From NCBI GenBank assembly GCA_946183895.1, contig CAMHDX010000087.1:1-5488 (forward strand): DNA of 5,488 bases, written 5' to 3'. Both the position numbers and the translations under genes were made by a program. Shown here piece after piece: positions 1-5,488 of the stretch; the first letter of the stretch is position 1, and each line of letters begins with the position of its first letter. The DNA is from an uncultured Porphyromonadaceae bacterium. GTDB taxonomy: Bacteria; Bacteroidota; Bacteroidia; Bacteroidales; Muribaculaceae. Below the pieces are notes generated by a model. That model worked only from the letters and a program-made list of their open reading frames with translations. It was not told the origin of the DNA and searched no databases.

Positions 1-93
1 CATCTTAGCCCCGTCGCTGCGTCGTACCGCGCCGCCACCGCCTTTCGCGTTTACGATTTTTACAAGCCATTTCACGCATTTCCCACCCCCCTG
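1..93. other. Non-coding or unassigned upstream flank
   Basis: I can support no gene here. Plus frames 1 and 2 happen to stay open, but they have no start codon, run into the arcA promoter and leader, and encode no recognisable motif. The stretch is pyrimidine-rich with C-runs and carries a 13-nt word (TTTCACGCATTTC, 70-82) that recurs at 5019-5031. It is probably the intergenic region before arcA, although the tail of an upstream gene beyond the window edge cannot be excluded. Confidence 0.5.
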
Positions 94-125
94 TTTGCTA
101 CTCTCATTAAATTGTCGTACCTTTG
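94..125 (+). promoter_or_regulatory. Bacteroidota-type promoter of arcA
   Basis: The -33 element TTTG (94-97) and the -7 element TACCTTTG (118-125) are exact matches to the Bacteroidota consensus TTTG / TAnnTTTG, separated by a 20 nt spacer, which is within the usual range. Transcription should begin a few bases after 125, leaving a leader of about 30 nt before the arcA ATG. The leader has no obvious Shine-Dalgarno sequence or stable hairpin. No operator for an arginine regulator is recognisable. The -7 region is nearly identical to that of the rRNA promoter at 5152-5182, which suggests strong basal activity. Confidence 0.8.
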
Positions 126-163
126 TCCACACATTATACCATACGTTTTGAAAACCAACCCGC

Positions 164-1402
164 ATGACTATGAAAGGAATTCACGTCACTAGTGAAATCA
201 AACCGCTCAAGAGGGTGCTCCTGCACCGACCTGGGCGGGAACTGCTTAACCTCACTCCCAACACGCTCGGTGAGCTGCTCTTTGACGATATCCCTTACCT
301 CAAGGTGGCGCAGGAGGAGCATGACGCGTTCTCCCAAGTGCTCCGAGACAATGGCGTGGAGGTGGTCTACCTGGAGGACTACATGACTCAGGTCCTTGAC
401 TTTAACCCGCAGGTCAAGGAGAGCTTCCTACGCCAGTTCATCGCCGAGGCTGGCGTGCGTGCTACCAAGTATCATGAGGCTATCTACGAGTTCCTGGACG
501 ACATCAAGTCTAACCGGGACCTGGTCCTCAAGACTATGGAGGGTATCTACCTCAATGAGCTGACCGACCGCAACCACAACATCCGACACTCGCTTGCCGA
601 CATGGTCAACGGCGAAAGCCGCATCGTGGTCAACCCGATGCCTAACCTCTACTTCACGCGTGACCCGTTCATGAGCATCGGCACTGGCGTGGGCATCAAC
701 CGGATGTACTCGACTAATCGCTGCCGCGAGACGCTCTATGCGGACTATATCTTCCGCTACCACCCTGACTTCATGCACGTGGACCACTACTACGACCGCA
801 CCCGCCCGTTCCACATCGAGGGGGGCGACGTGCTTAACCTCAATGAGCGAACCCTGGCGGTTGGCATCTCTCAGCGCACCGAGCCTGACGCCATCGAGCG
901 TCTCGCCAAGAATATCTTTGCCAACCGACACACTGCCATCGAGACGGTGCTCGCCATTCGCATCCCTGAGAGCCGAGCCTTCATGCACCTGGACACGGTC
1001 TTCACCCAGGTTGACTACGACAAGTTCATGATTCACCCGGGCATCCTCGGACCGCTGGAGGTGTTCAAGATTATGCCGGGCAAGCGCGACGACCAGGTCA
1101 AGATTACACGCAAGCGTGAGGCGATTGCCGACATTCTCGCCGAGGCGCTCGGCGTGGAACAGGTCACGCTCATTGAGTGTGGTGGCGGTGACCGCATCTC
1201 GGCGGAGCGTGAGCAGTGGAACGATGGCTCTAACACCCTGTGCATCGCCCCGGGCAAAATCATCGTCTACGAGCGTAACAATGTGACCAACGATATCCTC
1301 CGCAACTACGGCCTCACCGTGCTGGAAATCCCCAGCAGCGAACTCTCCCGAGGACGCGGAGGACCTCGATGCATGAGCATGCCACTCTGGCGTGACAGCT
1401 AA
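164..1402 (+). CDS. arcA: Arginine deiminase (ArcA)
   Basis: Cytoplasmic enzyme that hydrolyses L-arginine to L-citrulline and ammonia, the first step of the ADI pathway. The 412 residues match the usual length of about 410 and cover the whole guanidino-modifying (amidinotransferase) fold. The expected catalytic set is visible: Asp167 in FTRDPF, Glu219 in HIEGGD, His275 and Asp277 in FMHLDTVF, the REQWNDGSN segment (349-357), and the nucleophile Cys403 in GPRCMSMPLWRD near the C-terminus. These correspond to Asp166, Glu224, His278, Asp280 and Cys406 of the Pseudomonas enzyme. A second ATG six bases downstream (170) gives MKGIHVTSEI and could equally be the true start, since neither has a Shine-Dalgarno sequence. 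It is first in a co-directional arcA-arcB-arcC cluster and is preceded by a strong promoter. No damage or truncation is seen. Confidence 0.97.
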   Translation: MTMKGIHVTSEIKPLKRVLLHRPGRELLNLTPNTLGELLFDDIPYLKVAQEEHDAFSQVLRDNGVEVVYLEDYMTQVLDFNPQVKESFLRQFIAEAGVRATKYHEAIYEFLDDIKSNRDLVLKTMEGIYLNELTDRNHNIRHSLADMVNGESRIVVNPMPNLYFTRDPFMSIGTGVGINRMYSTNRCRETLYADYIFRYHPDFMHVDHYYDRTRPFHIEGGDVLNLNERTLAVGISQRTEPDAIERLAKNIFANRHTAIETVLAIRIPESRAFMHLDTVFTQVDYDKFMIHPGILGPLEVFKIMPGKRDDQVKITRKREAIADILAEALGVEQVTLIECGGGDRISAEREQWNDGSNTLCIAPGKIIVYERNNVTNDILRNYGLTVLEIPSSELSRGRGGPRCMSMPLWRDS

Positions 1403-1547
1403 CCCCACAATGCATTACGCATTGCGAATTACGAATAGCTGTACGACACCGCGATGCTCCCTGCATTACGCATTACGTTTTTTACGTCCCGATTTTTACG
1501 TTTTTTACGTCCCGATTTTTACGTCCCAAGAATTAAAATAAAAGATT
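1403..1547. repeat. Repeat-filled arcA-arcB intergenic region
   Basis: This 145 nt gap is built largely of short repeats. Degenerate heptamers occupy 1412-1439 (GCATTAC, GCATTGC, GAATTAC, GAATAGC) and 1463-1476 (GCATTAC twice). The 13-mer TGCATTACGCATT is present exactly at 1411-1423 and 1462-1474. Between 1475 and 1520 lies an exact tandem duplication of a 23-bp unit, followed by a partial copy (ACGTCCC, 1521-1527). No -33/-7 promoter pair matching the phylum consensus is present, although each 23-bp unit creates a TACGTTTT that misses the -7 consensus by one base. No clear terminator was found, so read-through from arcA into arcB is plausible. Confidence 0.85.
1475..1520 (+). repeat. Exact 23-bp tandem duplication
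   Basis: Copy one (1475-1497) and copy two (1498-1520) are identical and directly adjacent. Each unit reads ACG, six T, ACG, TCCCGA, five T. A truncated third copy (ACGTCCC, 1521-1527) follows 20 nt before the arcB start codon. The T-rich blocks recur every 23 bp. Replication slippage is the simplest origin; a regulatory role is not demonstrated. Confidence 0.9.
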
Positions 1548-2540
1548 ATGCCAAGAAGTTTATCTGGAAGAAGTTTCCTCAAGTTGCTTGACTTCACGAC
1601 CGAGGAAATCCAACATTTGCTTGAACTCTCCAAGGATTTCAAGCGCATGAAGCGTTCGGGTACTCCACACAAGTGGCTCACCGGTAAAAACATTGTGTTG
1701 TTGTTCGAAAAAACATCGACTCGCACCCGTTGCTCGTTTGAGGTGGCGGGCAATGATCTGGGGCTGGGTGTCACTTACCTTGACCCGGGCTCATCTCAAA
1801 TGGGCAAGAAAGAGTCGCTCGAGGACACGGCGCGCGTGCTAGGACGCATGTACGACGGCATCGAGTACCGCGGCTTTGACCAGCAGATCGTCGAGGACCT
1901 GGCGCGCTATGCGGGCGTGCCGGTTTGGAATGGCCTCACCACGCAGTTCCATCCCACCCAGATGCTTGCCGACGTACTGACCATCGAGGAGAACTTTGGC
2001 CGCTACAAGGGGCTGAAGTTGGTCTTCATGGGCGACGCGCGCAACAATGTGGCTAACTCGCTCATGGTGGTCTCGGCTAAGCTGGGCATCAACTATGTGG
2101 CGTGTGGGCCCAAACAGAATATGCCGGACGCGGCGCTTGTCGACACTTGCCGCAAGATTGCCGCCGACAATGGCTGCACCATCACCCTCACCGACAATGT
2201 CGAGGAGGGTACCCGCGGCGCCGATGTCATCTATACTGACATCTGGGTGTCCATGGGCGAGGCTCCGGAGCTGTGGGCTGAGCGCATCAAGCTACTCTTG
2301 CCTTACCAGGTGAATGAGCAGGTGATGGCGAACGCTAATCCTGAGGCTATCTTCATGCACTGCCTGCCTTCGTTCCACGACCTGAATACGACTGTCGGTC
2401 GCGAAATCTACGAGAAGTTTGGCCTCAAGGAAATGGAGGTGGCCGATAGTGTGTTCCGCGGCAAGCAGTCACGCGTCTTTGACGAGGCTGAGAACCGCAT
2501 GCACACCATCAAGGCGGTCATCTACGCTACGTTGAGTTAA
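1548..2540 (+). CDS. arcB: Ornithine carbamoyltransferase, catabolic type (ArcB)
   Basis: Cytoplasmic transcarbamylase that, in this pathway, phosphorolyses citrulline to ornithine and carbamoyl phosphate. The 330 residues are a normal full length. The N-terminal carbamoyl-phosphate domain carries STRTR (57-61) and HPTQ (135-138). The C-terminal ornithine domain carries the D231-x3-S-M-G ornithine-binding segment and HCLP (271-274), continuing into SFHD. These are the classical OTC signatures. They argue against the acetyl- or succinylornithine transcarbamylase that Bacteroidota use for arginine synthesis, because those lack this canonical pattern. The ATG at 1548 follows an A-rich stretch without a Shine-Dalgarno sequence, which is usual in this phylum. 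The catabolic assignment rests mainly on its position between arcA and arcC; from sequence alone an anabolic argF role cannot be formally excluded. Confidence 0.95.
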   Translation: MPRSLSGRSFLKLLDFTTEEIQHLLELSKDFKRMKRSGTPHKWLTGKNIVLLFEKTSTRTRCSFEVAGNDLGLGVTYLDPGSSQMGKKESLEDTARVLGRMYDGIEYRGFDQQIVEDLARYAGVPVWNGLTTQFHPTQMLADVLTIEENFGRYKGLKLVFMGDARNNVANSLMVVSAKLGINYVACGPKQNMPDAALVDTCRKIAADNGCTITLTDNVEEGTRGADVIYTDIWVSMGEAPELWAERIKLLLPYQVNEQVMANANPEAIFMHCLPSFHDLNTTVGREIYEKFGLKEMEVADSVFRGKQSRVFDEAENRMHTIKAVIYATLS

Positions 2541-2552
2541 CTGCCGGCCGCG

Positions 2553-3491
2553 ATGAGCAAACGTATCGTAATTGCCCTGGGCGGCAACGCCCTGGGCAAG
2601 TCGCCCGAGGAGCAACTGGCTCTCGTGGAGCGCACGGCGTCGACCATCGTGGACCTTGTCGAGGAGGGCTACGATGTGGTTATCGGTCACGGTAATGGCC
2701 CGCAGGTGGGCATGGTGAACCTGGCGTTTGAGTATGCCGCCACCCACGGTGGCGGCACGCCGGCGATGCCGTTCCCTGAGTGTGGCGCCATGACCCAGGG
2801 TTACATCGGATATCACCTCCAGCAGTCTATCGGACGTGAGCTGGCAAGGCGTGGCATCGACAAGCCGTGCGCAACCGTGGTGACGCAGGTGGTGGTTGAC
2901 GCTGATGACCCGGCTTTCAACAACCCGACCAAGCCGGTGGGCATGTTCTACGACCGCGAGCAGGCGCAGCGCATCGCTCAGGACAAGGGCTACACCTTTG
3001 TCGAGGATGCGGGACGGGGCTACAGGCGTGTCGTTCCTTCTCCGGTGCCGGTCAAGATCGTTGAGCTGCCGGTTGTCAAGAGCCTTGTCAGCGCGGGCGC
3101 GGTGGTTATCACCGTGGGCGGCGGTGGCATTCCGGTGGTGGAGCACTCGGCGGGTGACTACACCGGCGTGGCGGCTGTCATCGACAAGGACCGCGCCAGC
3201 GCGCGCCTCGCCCTTGACCTGGGCGCGGACATGCTGGTGATACTCACCGCGGTTGACAAGGTGGCGATCAATTATCGCCAACCTTCCCAGCGCGACCTTG
3301 ACCGCCTCACGGTCGACCAGGCGCGCGAGTATATCACTCAGGGCCATTTCGCGCCGGGCAGCATGCTGCCAAAGGTGGAATCCTGCATCGACTTTGTCGC
3401 TCAATCACGGGGTGGGGTAGCGCTCATCACCTCCCTCGATAAGGCGCGCGAAGCCCTCCGCGGCACCACCGGCACCCTCATCACCCCTTAG
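2553..3491 (+). CDS. arcC: Carbamate kinase (ArcC)
   Basis: Cytoplasmic kinase of the amino-acid kinase fold. It transfers the phosphate of carbamoyl phosphate to ADP, making ATP and carbamate, which breaks down to ammonia and CO2. This is the energy-yielding last step of the ADI pathway. At 312 residues it is full length. Family landmarks in order are ALGGNAL (8-14), GHGNGPQVG (45-53), AMTQGYIGY (79-87), the NPTKPVG loop (124-130, with conserved Lys128), VPSPVP (161-166), the glycine-rich VGGGGIPV (188-195), AVIDKDRAS (208-216), LTAVDKV (231-237), and GHFAPGSMLPKV (264-275). The start lies 12 nt after the arcB stop, so the two genes are almost certainly co-transcribed. No clear Shine-Dalgarno sequence precedes it, so translational coupling to arcB is possible. 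Confidence 0.97.
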   Translation: MSKRIVIALGGNALGKSPEEQLALVERTASTIVDLVEEGYDVVIGHGNGPQVGMVNLAFEYAATHGGGTPAMPFPECGAMTQGYIGYHLQQSIGRELARRGIDKPCATVVTQVVVDADDPAFNNPTKPVGMFYDREQAQRIAQDKGYTFVEDAGRGYRRVVPSPVPVKIVELPVVKSLVSAGAVVITVGGGGIPVVEHSAGDYTGVAAVIDKDRASARLALDLGADMLVILTAVDKVAINYRQPSQRDLDRLTVDQAREYITQGHFAPGSMLPKVESCIDFVAQSRGGVALITSLDKAREALRGTTGTLITP

Positions 3492-3522
3492 CCTCCGCCA
3501 ATAAGTCGCAAACCGCAAGGCA

Positions 3523-3573
3523 TTGAGTGCTCAGCGCCGTTGAGCACTCGGCGCCTTTGAGCGCTCGGCGGCA
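3523..3573. repeat. Three tandem 17-bp imperfect repeats after arcC
   Basis: Units at 3523-3539, 3540-3556 and 3557-3573 all fit the pattern TTGAG-N2-CTC-R-GCG-S-C-N. Each centres on an octamer of the form GAG-NN-CTC. In units one and two these octamers (GAGTGCTC and GAGCACTC) are reverse complements, so the array can also fold. The array lies between the converging 3' ends of arcC and the ADP-ribosylglycohydrolase gene. Confidence 0.8.
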
Positions 3574-3596
3574 TCGCCGTCGAGGTGCCGCCCTTT
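3525..3596 (+). terminator. Possible terminator hairpins between convergent genes
   Basis: Two stems are visible. The first pairs GAGTGCTCA (3525-3533) with TGAGCACTC (3541-3549), a perfect 9-bp stem with a 7-nt loop. The second pairs GGCGGCA (3567-3573) with TGCCGCC (3586-3592), followed by only three T (3594-3596). Without a real T-tract on either strand, this is a weak candidate for intrinsic termination. Its place between two converging genes makes a bidirectional 3'-end role reasonable, but that is inference. Confidence 0.35.
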
Positions 3597-3633
3597 GATT
3601 GTTCGCCCTTCCTGTTTCGTTTAACTTGTTGTT

Positions 3634-4854
3634 CTATACACCCTCAGCCTCCATCTTGCAGTACCGCGCATACCACTGCCGCTTCTCGGGCGTCCAGGAA
3701 TCTATTGGGTCATATTCCGAGATGATAACGCAACCGGTGTTCAAGTCATCGGCGAGCGCCAGGATGATGTTATGCAGCTCTATCGTCTCCTCAAAGCTCT
3801 TGCCCGCGGGGCAGAATAGCCGCTCCCGCACGATGACCTCGTAGCCGTAGATCGCGCCCATGATGTTGCCGGTGATCGAGCCGGTGCTATCACTATCGCC
3901 ATCGTGGTTCACCGCAGCTATGATGGCTGCCAGCATGCTGTCGATGTGACGTAGCGAGCAGTAGAGCGAAATCGCCCAGGCTTCTTCGGCCGTCCAGCCT
4001 TCGCCCAACTGGCGTATGGCGTCGGCATCCTGTATGTCGGTCTTGGCAAGCGCTACTGCTCGCAACGTGAGTTCGCGCAGGTACTCTTTGTCGCCGCGAT
4101 GCGCATCGCCTTCCATTGCCATCATCACGTCTAACCCGTCGCGCACTATATCTTCGATGGACGCCTTCACCTCCTCGGGGGTGAGCGCAACGATGCGCGA
4201 TATGAGCAGCGTCAGCAATGCTGCCGGCAAGTAGCCGAGCGGATGCAGGTGGGTGACCTTGGCTATCTTCGCCCCTGCCTCGGCAAGCCGACCGGTTGGG
4301 TGCAGCCCCTCTCCGCCATTCTTATGCAATGCGGCATATAACAGTCCCATCGGCGCTACGCGCATGATGCCGCCGCAACCCTTGCTGTTATTCGTGGGCT
4401 GCTTATGACGCAACAGGGCTTCGCACGCGGTCAGGCAGGTTGTCCCGGGGGCGCGACGATGAGCCATCTCGGGCAGGTCGCGCAACCAGGTCACGGCGCC
4501 GCCTGGAGCTTTCTTGCCGGTCTGGGTATAGTACCAGTCGATATACGCATAGCTCACATAGTCCTCGGGCAGGCCGCCGATGCCGCGCATGCATCCCCGC
4601 GTCAGCCCCATCAGCATGCCGTTGGCGGTGAACAGCGTCATTTGGGTGTCGTCACTCACCAGAGCCTTGCCGCTCGGGTCGAGCTCAAACTGGGTGATGC
4701 CCCCCTCGCCATACCGGGCGAGAATGGACTTGCGGCTCATGAACTCTACGGGGTAGCCGAGCGCGTCGCCTGCCGCCCCTGCCATCAGGCTGCCGCGTAT
4801 GCAGTCCTTCACGCGCTCTCTCTTCTGTCGCTCTCTTTCTTTCAAATTAAGCAT
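3634..4854 (-). CDS. ADP-ribosylglycohydrolase family protein (DraG/ARH fold)
   Basis: Predicted binuclear-Mg hydrolase that removes ADP-ribose from modified proteins or small molecules; the substrate cannot be told from sequence. From the ATG at 4854 the protein is 406 residues. Landmarks are GAAGDALGYPVEF (26-38), SDDTQMTLF (67-75, metal-binding acidic pair Asp68/Asp69), PGTTC (136-140), KGCGGIMRVAPMGL (158-171), and HDGDSDSTGSITGN (317-330, metal-binding Asp320/Asp322). Both metal half-sites look intact. A longer frame begins at a GTG (4947), but its extra 31 residues come from AT-rich intergenic DNA and form a spurious hydrophobic stretch, so I prefer 4854. Residues 4-17 are unusually rich in Lys, Arg and Glu. 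No signal peptide is evident. The gene converges on arcC with 142 nt between stop codons, so it is a separate transcription unit. The fold also includes arginine-specific ARH1-like enzymes, but a link to arginine catabolism here is unproven. Confidence 0.88.
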   Translation of the reverse strand: MLNLKERERQKRERVKDCIRGSLMAGAAGDALGYPVEFMSRKSILARYGEGGITQFELDPSGKALVSDDTQMTLFTANGMLMGLTRGCMRGIGGLPEDYVSYAYIDWYYTQTGKKAPGGAVTWLRDLPEMAHRRAPGTTCLTACEALLRHKQPTNNSKGCGGIMRVAPMGLLYAALHKNGGEGLHPTGRLAEAGAKIAKVTHLHPLGYLPAALLTLLISRIVALTPEEVKASIEDIVRDGLDVMMAMEGDAHRGDKEYLRELTLRAVALAKTDIQDADAIRQLGEGWTAEEAWAISLYCSLRHIDSMLAAIIAAVNHDGDSDSTGSITGNIMGAIYGYEVIVRERLFCPAGKSFEETIELHNIILALADDLNTGCVIISEYDPIDSWTPEKRQWYARYCKMEAEGV

Positions 4855-5110
4855 ATTAACTACAAAGATTATTATATGTTTTATAACGATTAAAATAGCC
4901 TTGAATTGTCTAATTGGCGATAAAACCCTCCCCTTAGCCGCCCCCACCGCCTATGTTGGTCCATGCAGCGATACCATCGCTGCCCCGTGCCGCCACTCGC
5001 CCTCTCCCGCACCCCCAGTTTCACGCATTTCACGTGACCGAATTAAGATTTACGCATTAAGATAAGAATTGTCCCCACCCCTCTATTATATAATGTGTAC
5101 TCACCGCCAA
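4855..5110. other. Non-coding region upstream of the glycohydrolase gene
   Basis: No gene can be supported here. The part next to the glycohydrolase start (4855-4925) is AT-rich and probably carries its promoter, though only an imperfect one is visible. Positions 4926-5018 are strongly C-rich on the plus strand and include the inverted repeat at 4965-4983. Positions 5019-5057 carry TTTCACGCATTTC (shared with 70-82), the palindrome TCACGTGA (5030-5037), and a further TTACGCATTAAG that resembles the repeat family in the arcA-arcB gap. Confidence 0.6.
4965..4983. repeat. 8-bp inverted repeat with 3-nt loop
   Basis: GCAGCGAT (4965-4972) and ATCGCTGC (4976-4983) are perfect reverse complements around ACC. 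No T-tract follows on either strand, so an intrinsic terminator is unlikely. It lies about 110 bp upstream of the glycohydrolase start and could be an operator or an incidental palindrome. Confidence 0.5.
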
Positions 5111-5151
5111 GCAAAAAAATGCAATTTTTTTGCAAAAAAAACGCGAAAAAA
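5111..5151 (+). promoter_or_regulatory. Phased A/T-tracts upstream of the rRNA promoter (UP-like)
   Basis: Runs of A7 (5113-5119), T7 (5125-5131), A8 (5134-5141) and A6 (5146-5151) are spaced about 10-12 bp centre to centre, close to one helical turn. The last run abuts the -33 TTTG. GCAAAAAAA (5111-5119) and TTTTTTTGC (5125-5133) also form a perfect 9-bp inverted repeat. Phased tracts of this kind bend DNA and often act as UP elements or activator sites at rRNA promoters; that role here is inferred from position. Confidence 0.6.
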
Positions 5152-5182
5152 TTTGCCAGTTCAAAAAATGGTCGTACCTTTG
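5152..5182 (+). promoter_or_regulatory. Bacteroidota-type promoter of a probable rRNA operon
   Basis: TTTG (5152-5155) and TACCTTTG (5175-5182) match the -33 and -7 consensus exactly with a 19 nt spacer. A further A6 run (5163-5168) lies inside the spacer. Transcription should start a few bases after 5182. The A-tracts upstream and the boxA-like leader downstream point to a strong stable-RNA promoter. Confidence 0.8.
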
Positions 5183-5187
5183 CAACC

Positions 5188-5488
5188 GCAAATGAGGGAC
5201 GGGCCTCTCTGCCGGAGAGGTCAGGAACTTTTTGCCGCAAAAAAAAACAGAGTTCTTTGAAACATTTTCAATAGTAGCAACGTAGTACAAGAGTAACAAG
5301 GGATAGTCCTTGTTGATTCCAAGATATTACACAGTAGCGATAAATCGGACTGAGCAGGCAGGTGACACAACAGCACTCGTGTCGATGTCAATCGAGTTGG
5401 TTTCACAACAACAACGATGGTCGGTCGCGGCACCGCCGCGAGACGGCTAAGTTTCAATTCTGCAAAGAAGAGAACAAGATATCAACAA
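5188..5488 (+). ncRNA. Probable rRNA operon leader (5' of 16S rRNA)
   Basis: About 300 nt of structured, non-coding transcript is expected from the 5152-5182 promoter to the window end. Visible hairpins are GGCCTCTC/GAGAGGTC (5202-5209 with 5215-5222, one G-U pair, 5-nt loop), AACAAGG/CCTTGTT (5295-5301 with 5308-5314, 6-nt loop), and TCGCGGC/GCCGCGA (5425-5431 with 5435-5441, 3-nt loop). A boxA-like antitermination sequence lies at 5252-5260. The final bases (AACAAGATATCAACAA) resemble the sequence just before the conserved 16S start (AGAGTTTGATC) in Bacteroidales, but that start itself is not in the window. The rRNA assignment is therefore by context; a different stable RNA is possible. Confidence 0.7.
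5252..5260 (+). promoter_or_regulatory. boxA-like antitermination element
   Basis: GTTCTTTGA, continuing as AACA, resembles the bacterial rRNA boxA core (GYTCTTTRA) bound by the NusB/NusE complex to prevent Rho-dependent termination of non-translated rRNA. It lies about 65 nt after the likely transcription start, between the first and second leader hairpins. The same word is common just before Bacteroidota rRNA genes. Confidence 0.65.

Noticed and set aside
428..1408. Long minus-strand open frame opposite arcA
   Set aside because: It is antisense to a certain gene, rich in Val, Asp, His and Arg as expected from complementing biased codons, and shows no domain.
1403..1547. Possible CRISPR array in the arcA-arcB gap
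   Set aside because: The repeats are directly tandem without unique spacers, too short or degenerate, and no cas genes are present.
2469..3404. Long minus-strand open frame opposite arcC
   Set aside because: Same reason: it mirrors the GC-rich codon bias of arcC, has a composition heavy in His, Arg and Ala, and shows no recognisable motif.
4405..4893. Plus-strand open frame of 162 codons opposite the glycohydrolase gene
   Set aside because: It overlaps the conserved N-terminal half of the ADP-ribosylglycohydrolase on the other strand and has no coherent domain.
4863..4894. Minus-strand promoter candidate for the glycohydrolase (AATCTTTG with TTTA 20 nt upstream)
   Set aside because: Both elements miss the consensus by one base, and the implied transcript leader would be only a few bases long, so it is too weak to annotate.
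4855..4947. Upstream extension of the glycohydrolase from a GTG at 4947
   Set aside because: The extra residues come from AT-rich intergenic sequence, the start is a GTG without a ribosome binding site, and the family fold begins only after the ATG at 4854.
5043..5299. Overlapping minus-strand open frames across the rRNA promoter and leader
   Set aside because: They translate A/T-tracts and the structured leader into low-complexity Phe/Lys-rich peptides, and they lie across a convincing plus-strand promoter.

Overview
The window most likely comes from a member of the phylum Bacteroidota, probably order Bacteroidales. Two promoters fit the phylum-specific sigma factor consensus (-33 TTTG, a 19-20 nt spacer, -7 TAnnTTTG), and none of the four start codons has a clear Shine-Dalgarno sequence. 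The intergenic regions are AT-rich and repeat-laden, while the genes are GC-rich. The family cannot be fixed from the sequence; a gut Muribaculaceae-like or Prevotella-like genome is a guess.

Layout: positions 1-163 hold no convincing gene but carry a well-formed promoter. Positions 164-3491 are a complete arginine deiminase (ADI) cluster on the plus strand: arcA (arginine deiminase), a repeat-filled 145 nt gap, arcB (catabolic-type ornithine carbamoyltransferase), then arcC (carbamate kinase) 12 nt later. A 142 nt gap with three 17-bp tandem repeats and hairpin potential follows. A convergent minus-strand gene (4854-3634) encodes a DraG/ARH-type ADP-ribosylglycohydrolase. Its upstream region (4855-5110) is non-coding. 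From about 5111 to the end lie phased A-tracts, a strong promoter, and a roughly 300 nt leader with hairpins and a boxA-like GTTCTTTGA. This looks like the start of a ribosomal RNA operon whose 16S gene should begin just beyond the window.

How the genes work together: ArcA converts arginine to citrulline and ammonia. ArcB splits citrulline with phosphate into ornithine and carbamoyl phosphate. ArcC transfers the phosphate to ADP, giving ATP, CO2 and ammonia. The window therefore encodes a full ATP-yielding arginine fermentation route, but no arginine/ornithine antiporter (arcD) or dedicated regulator is visible. The ADP-ribosylglycohydrolase is transcribed the opposite way and need not be related in function. 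The protein-coding content is conventional. The less ordinary material is in the gaps: an exact 23-bp tandem duplication, degenerate heptamer repeats, a tandem/inverted repeat array after arcC, and a 16-of-17 match between the arcA and rRNA promoter cores. I see no evidence for a new defence, mobile or biosynthetic system.
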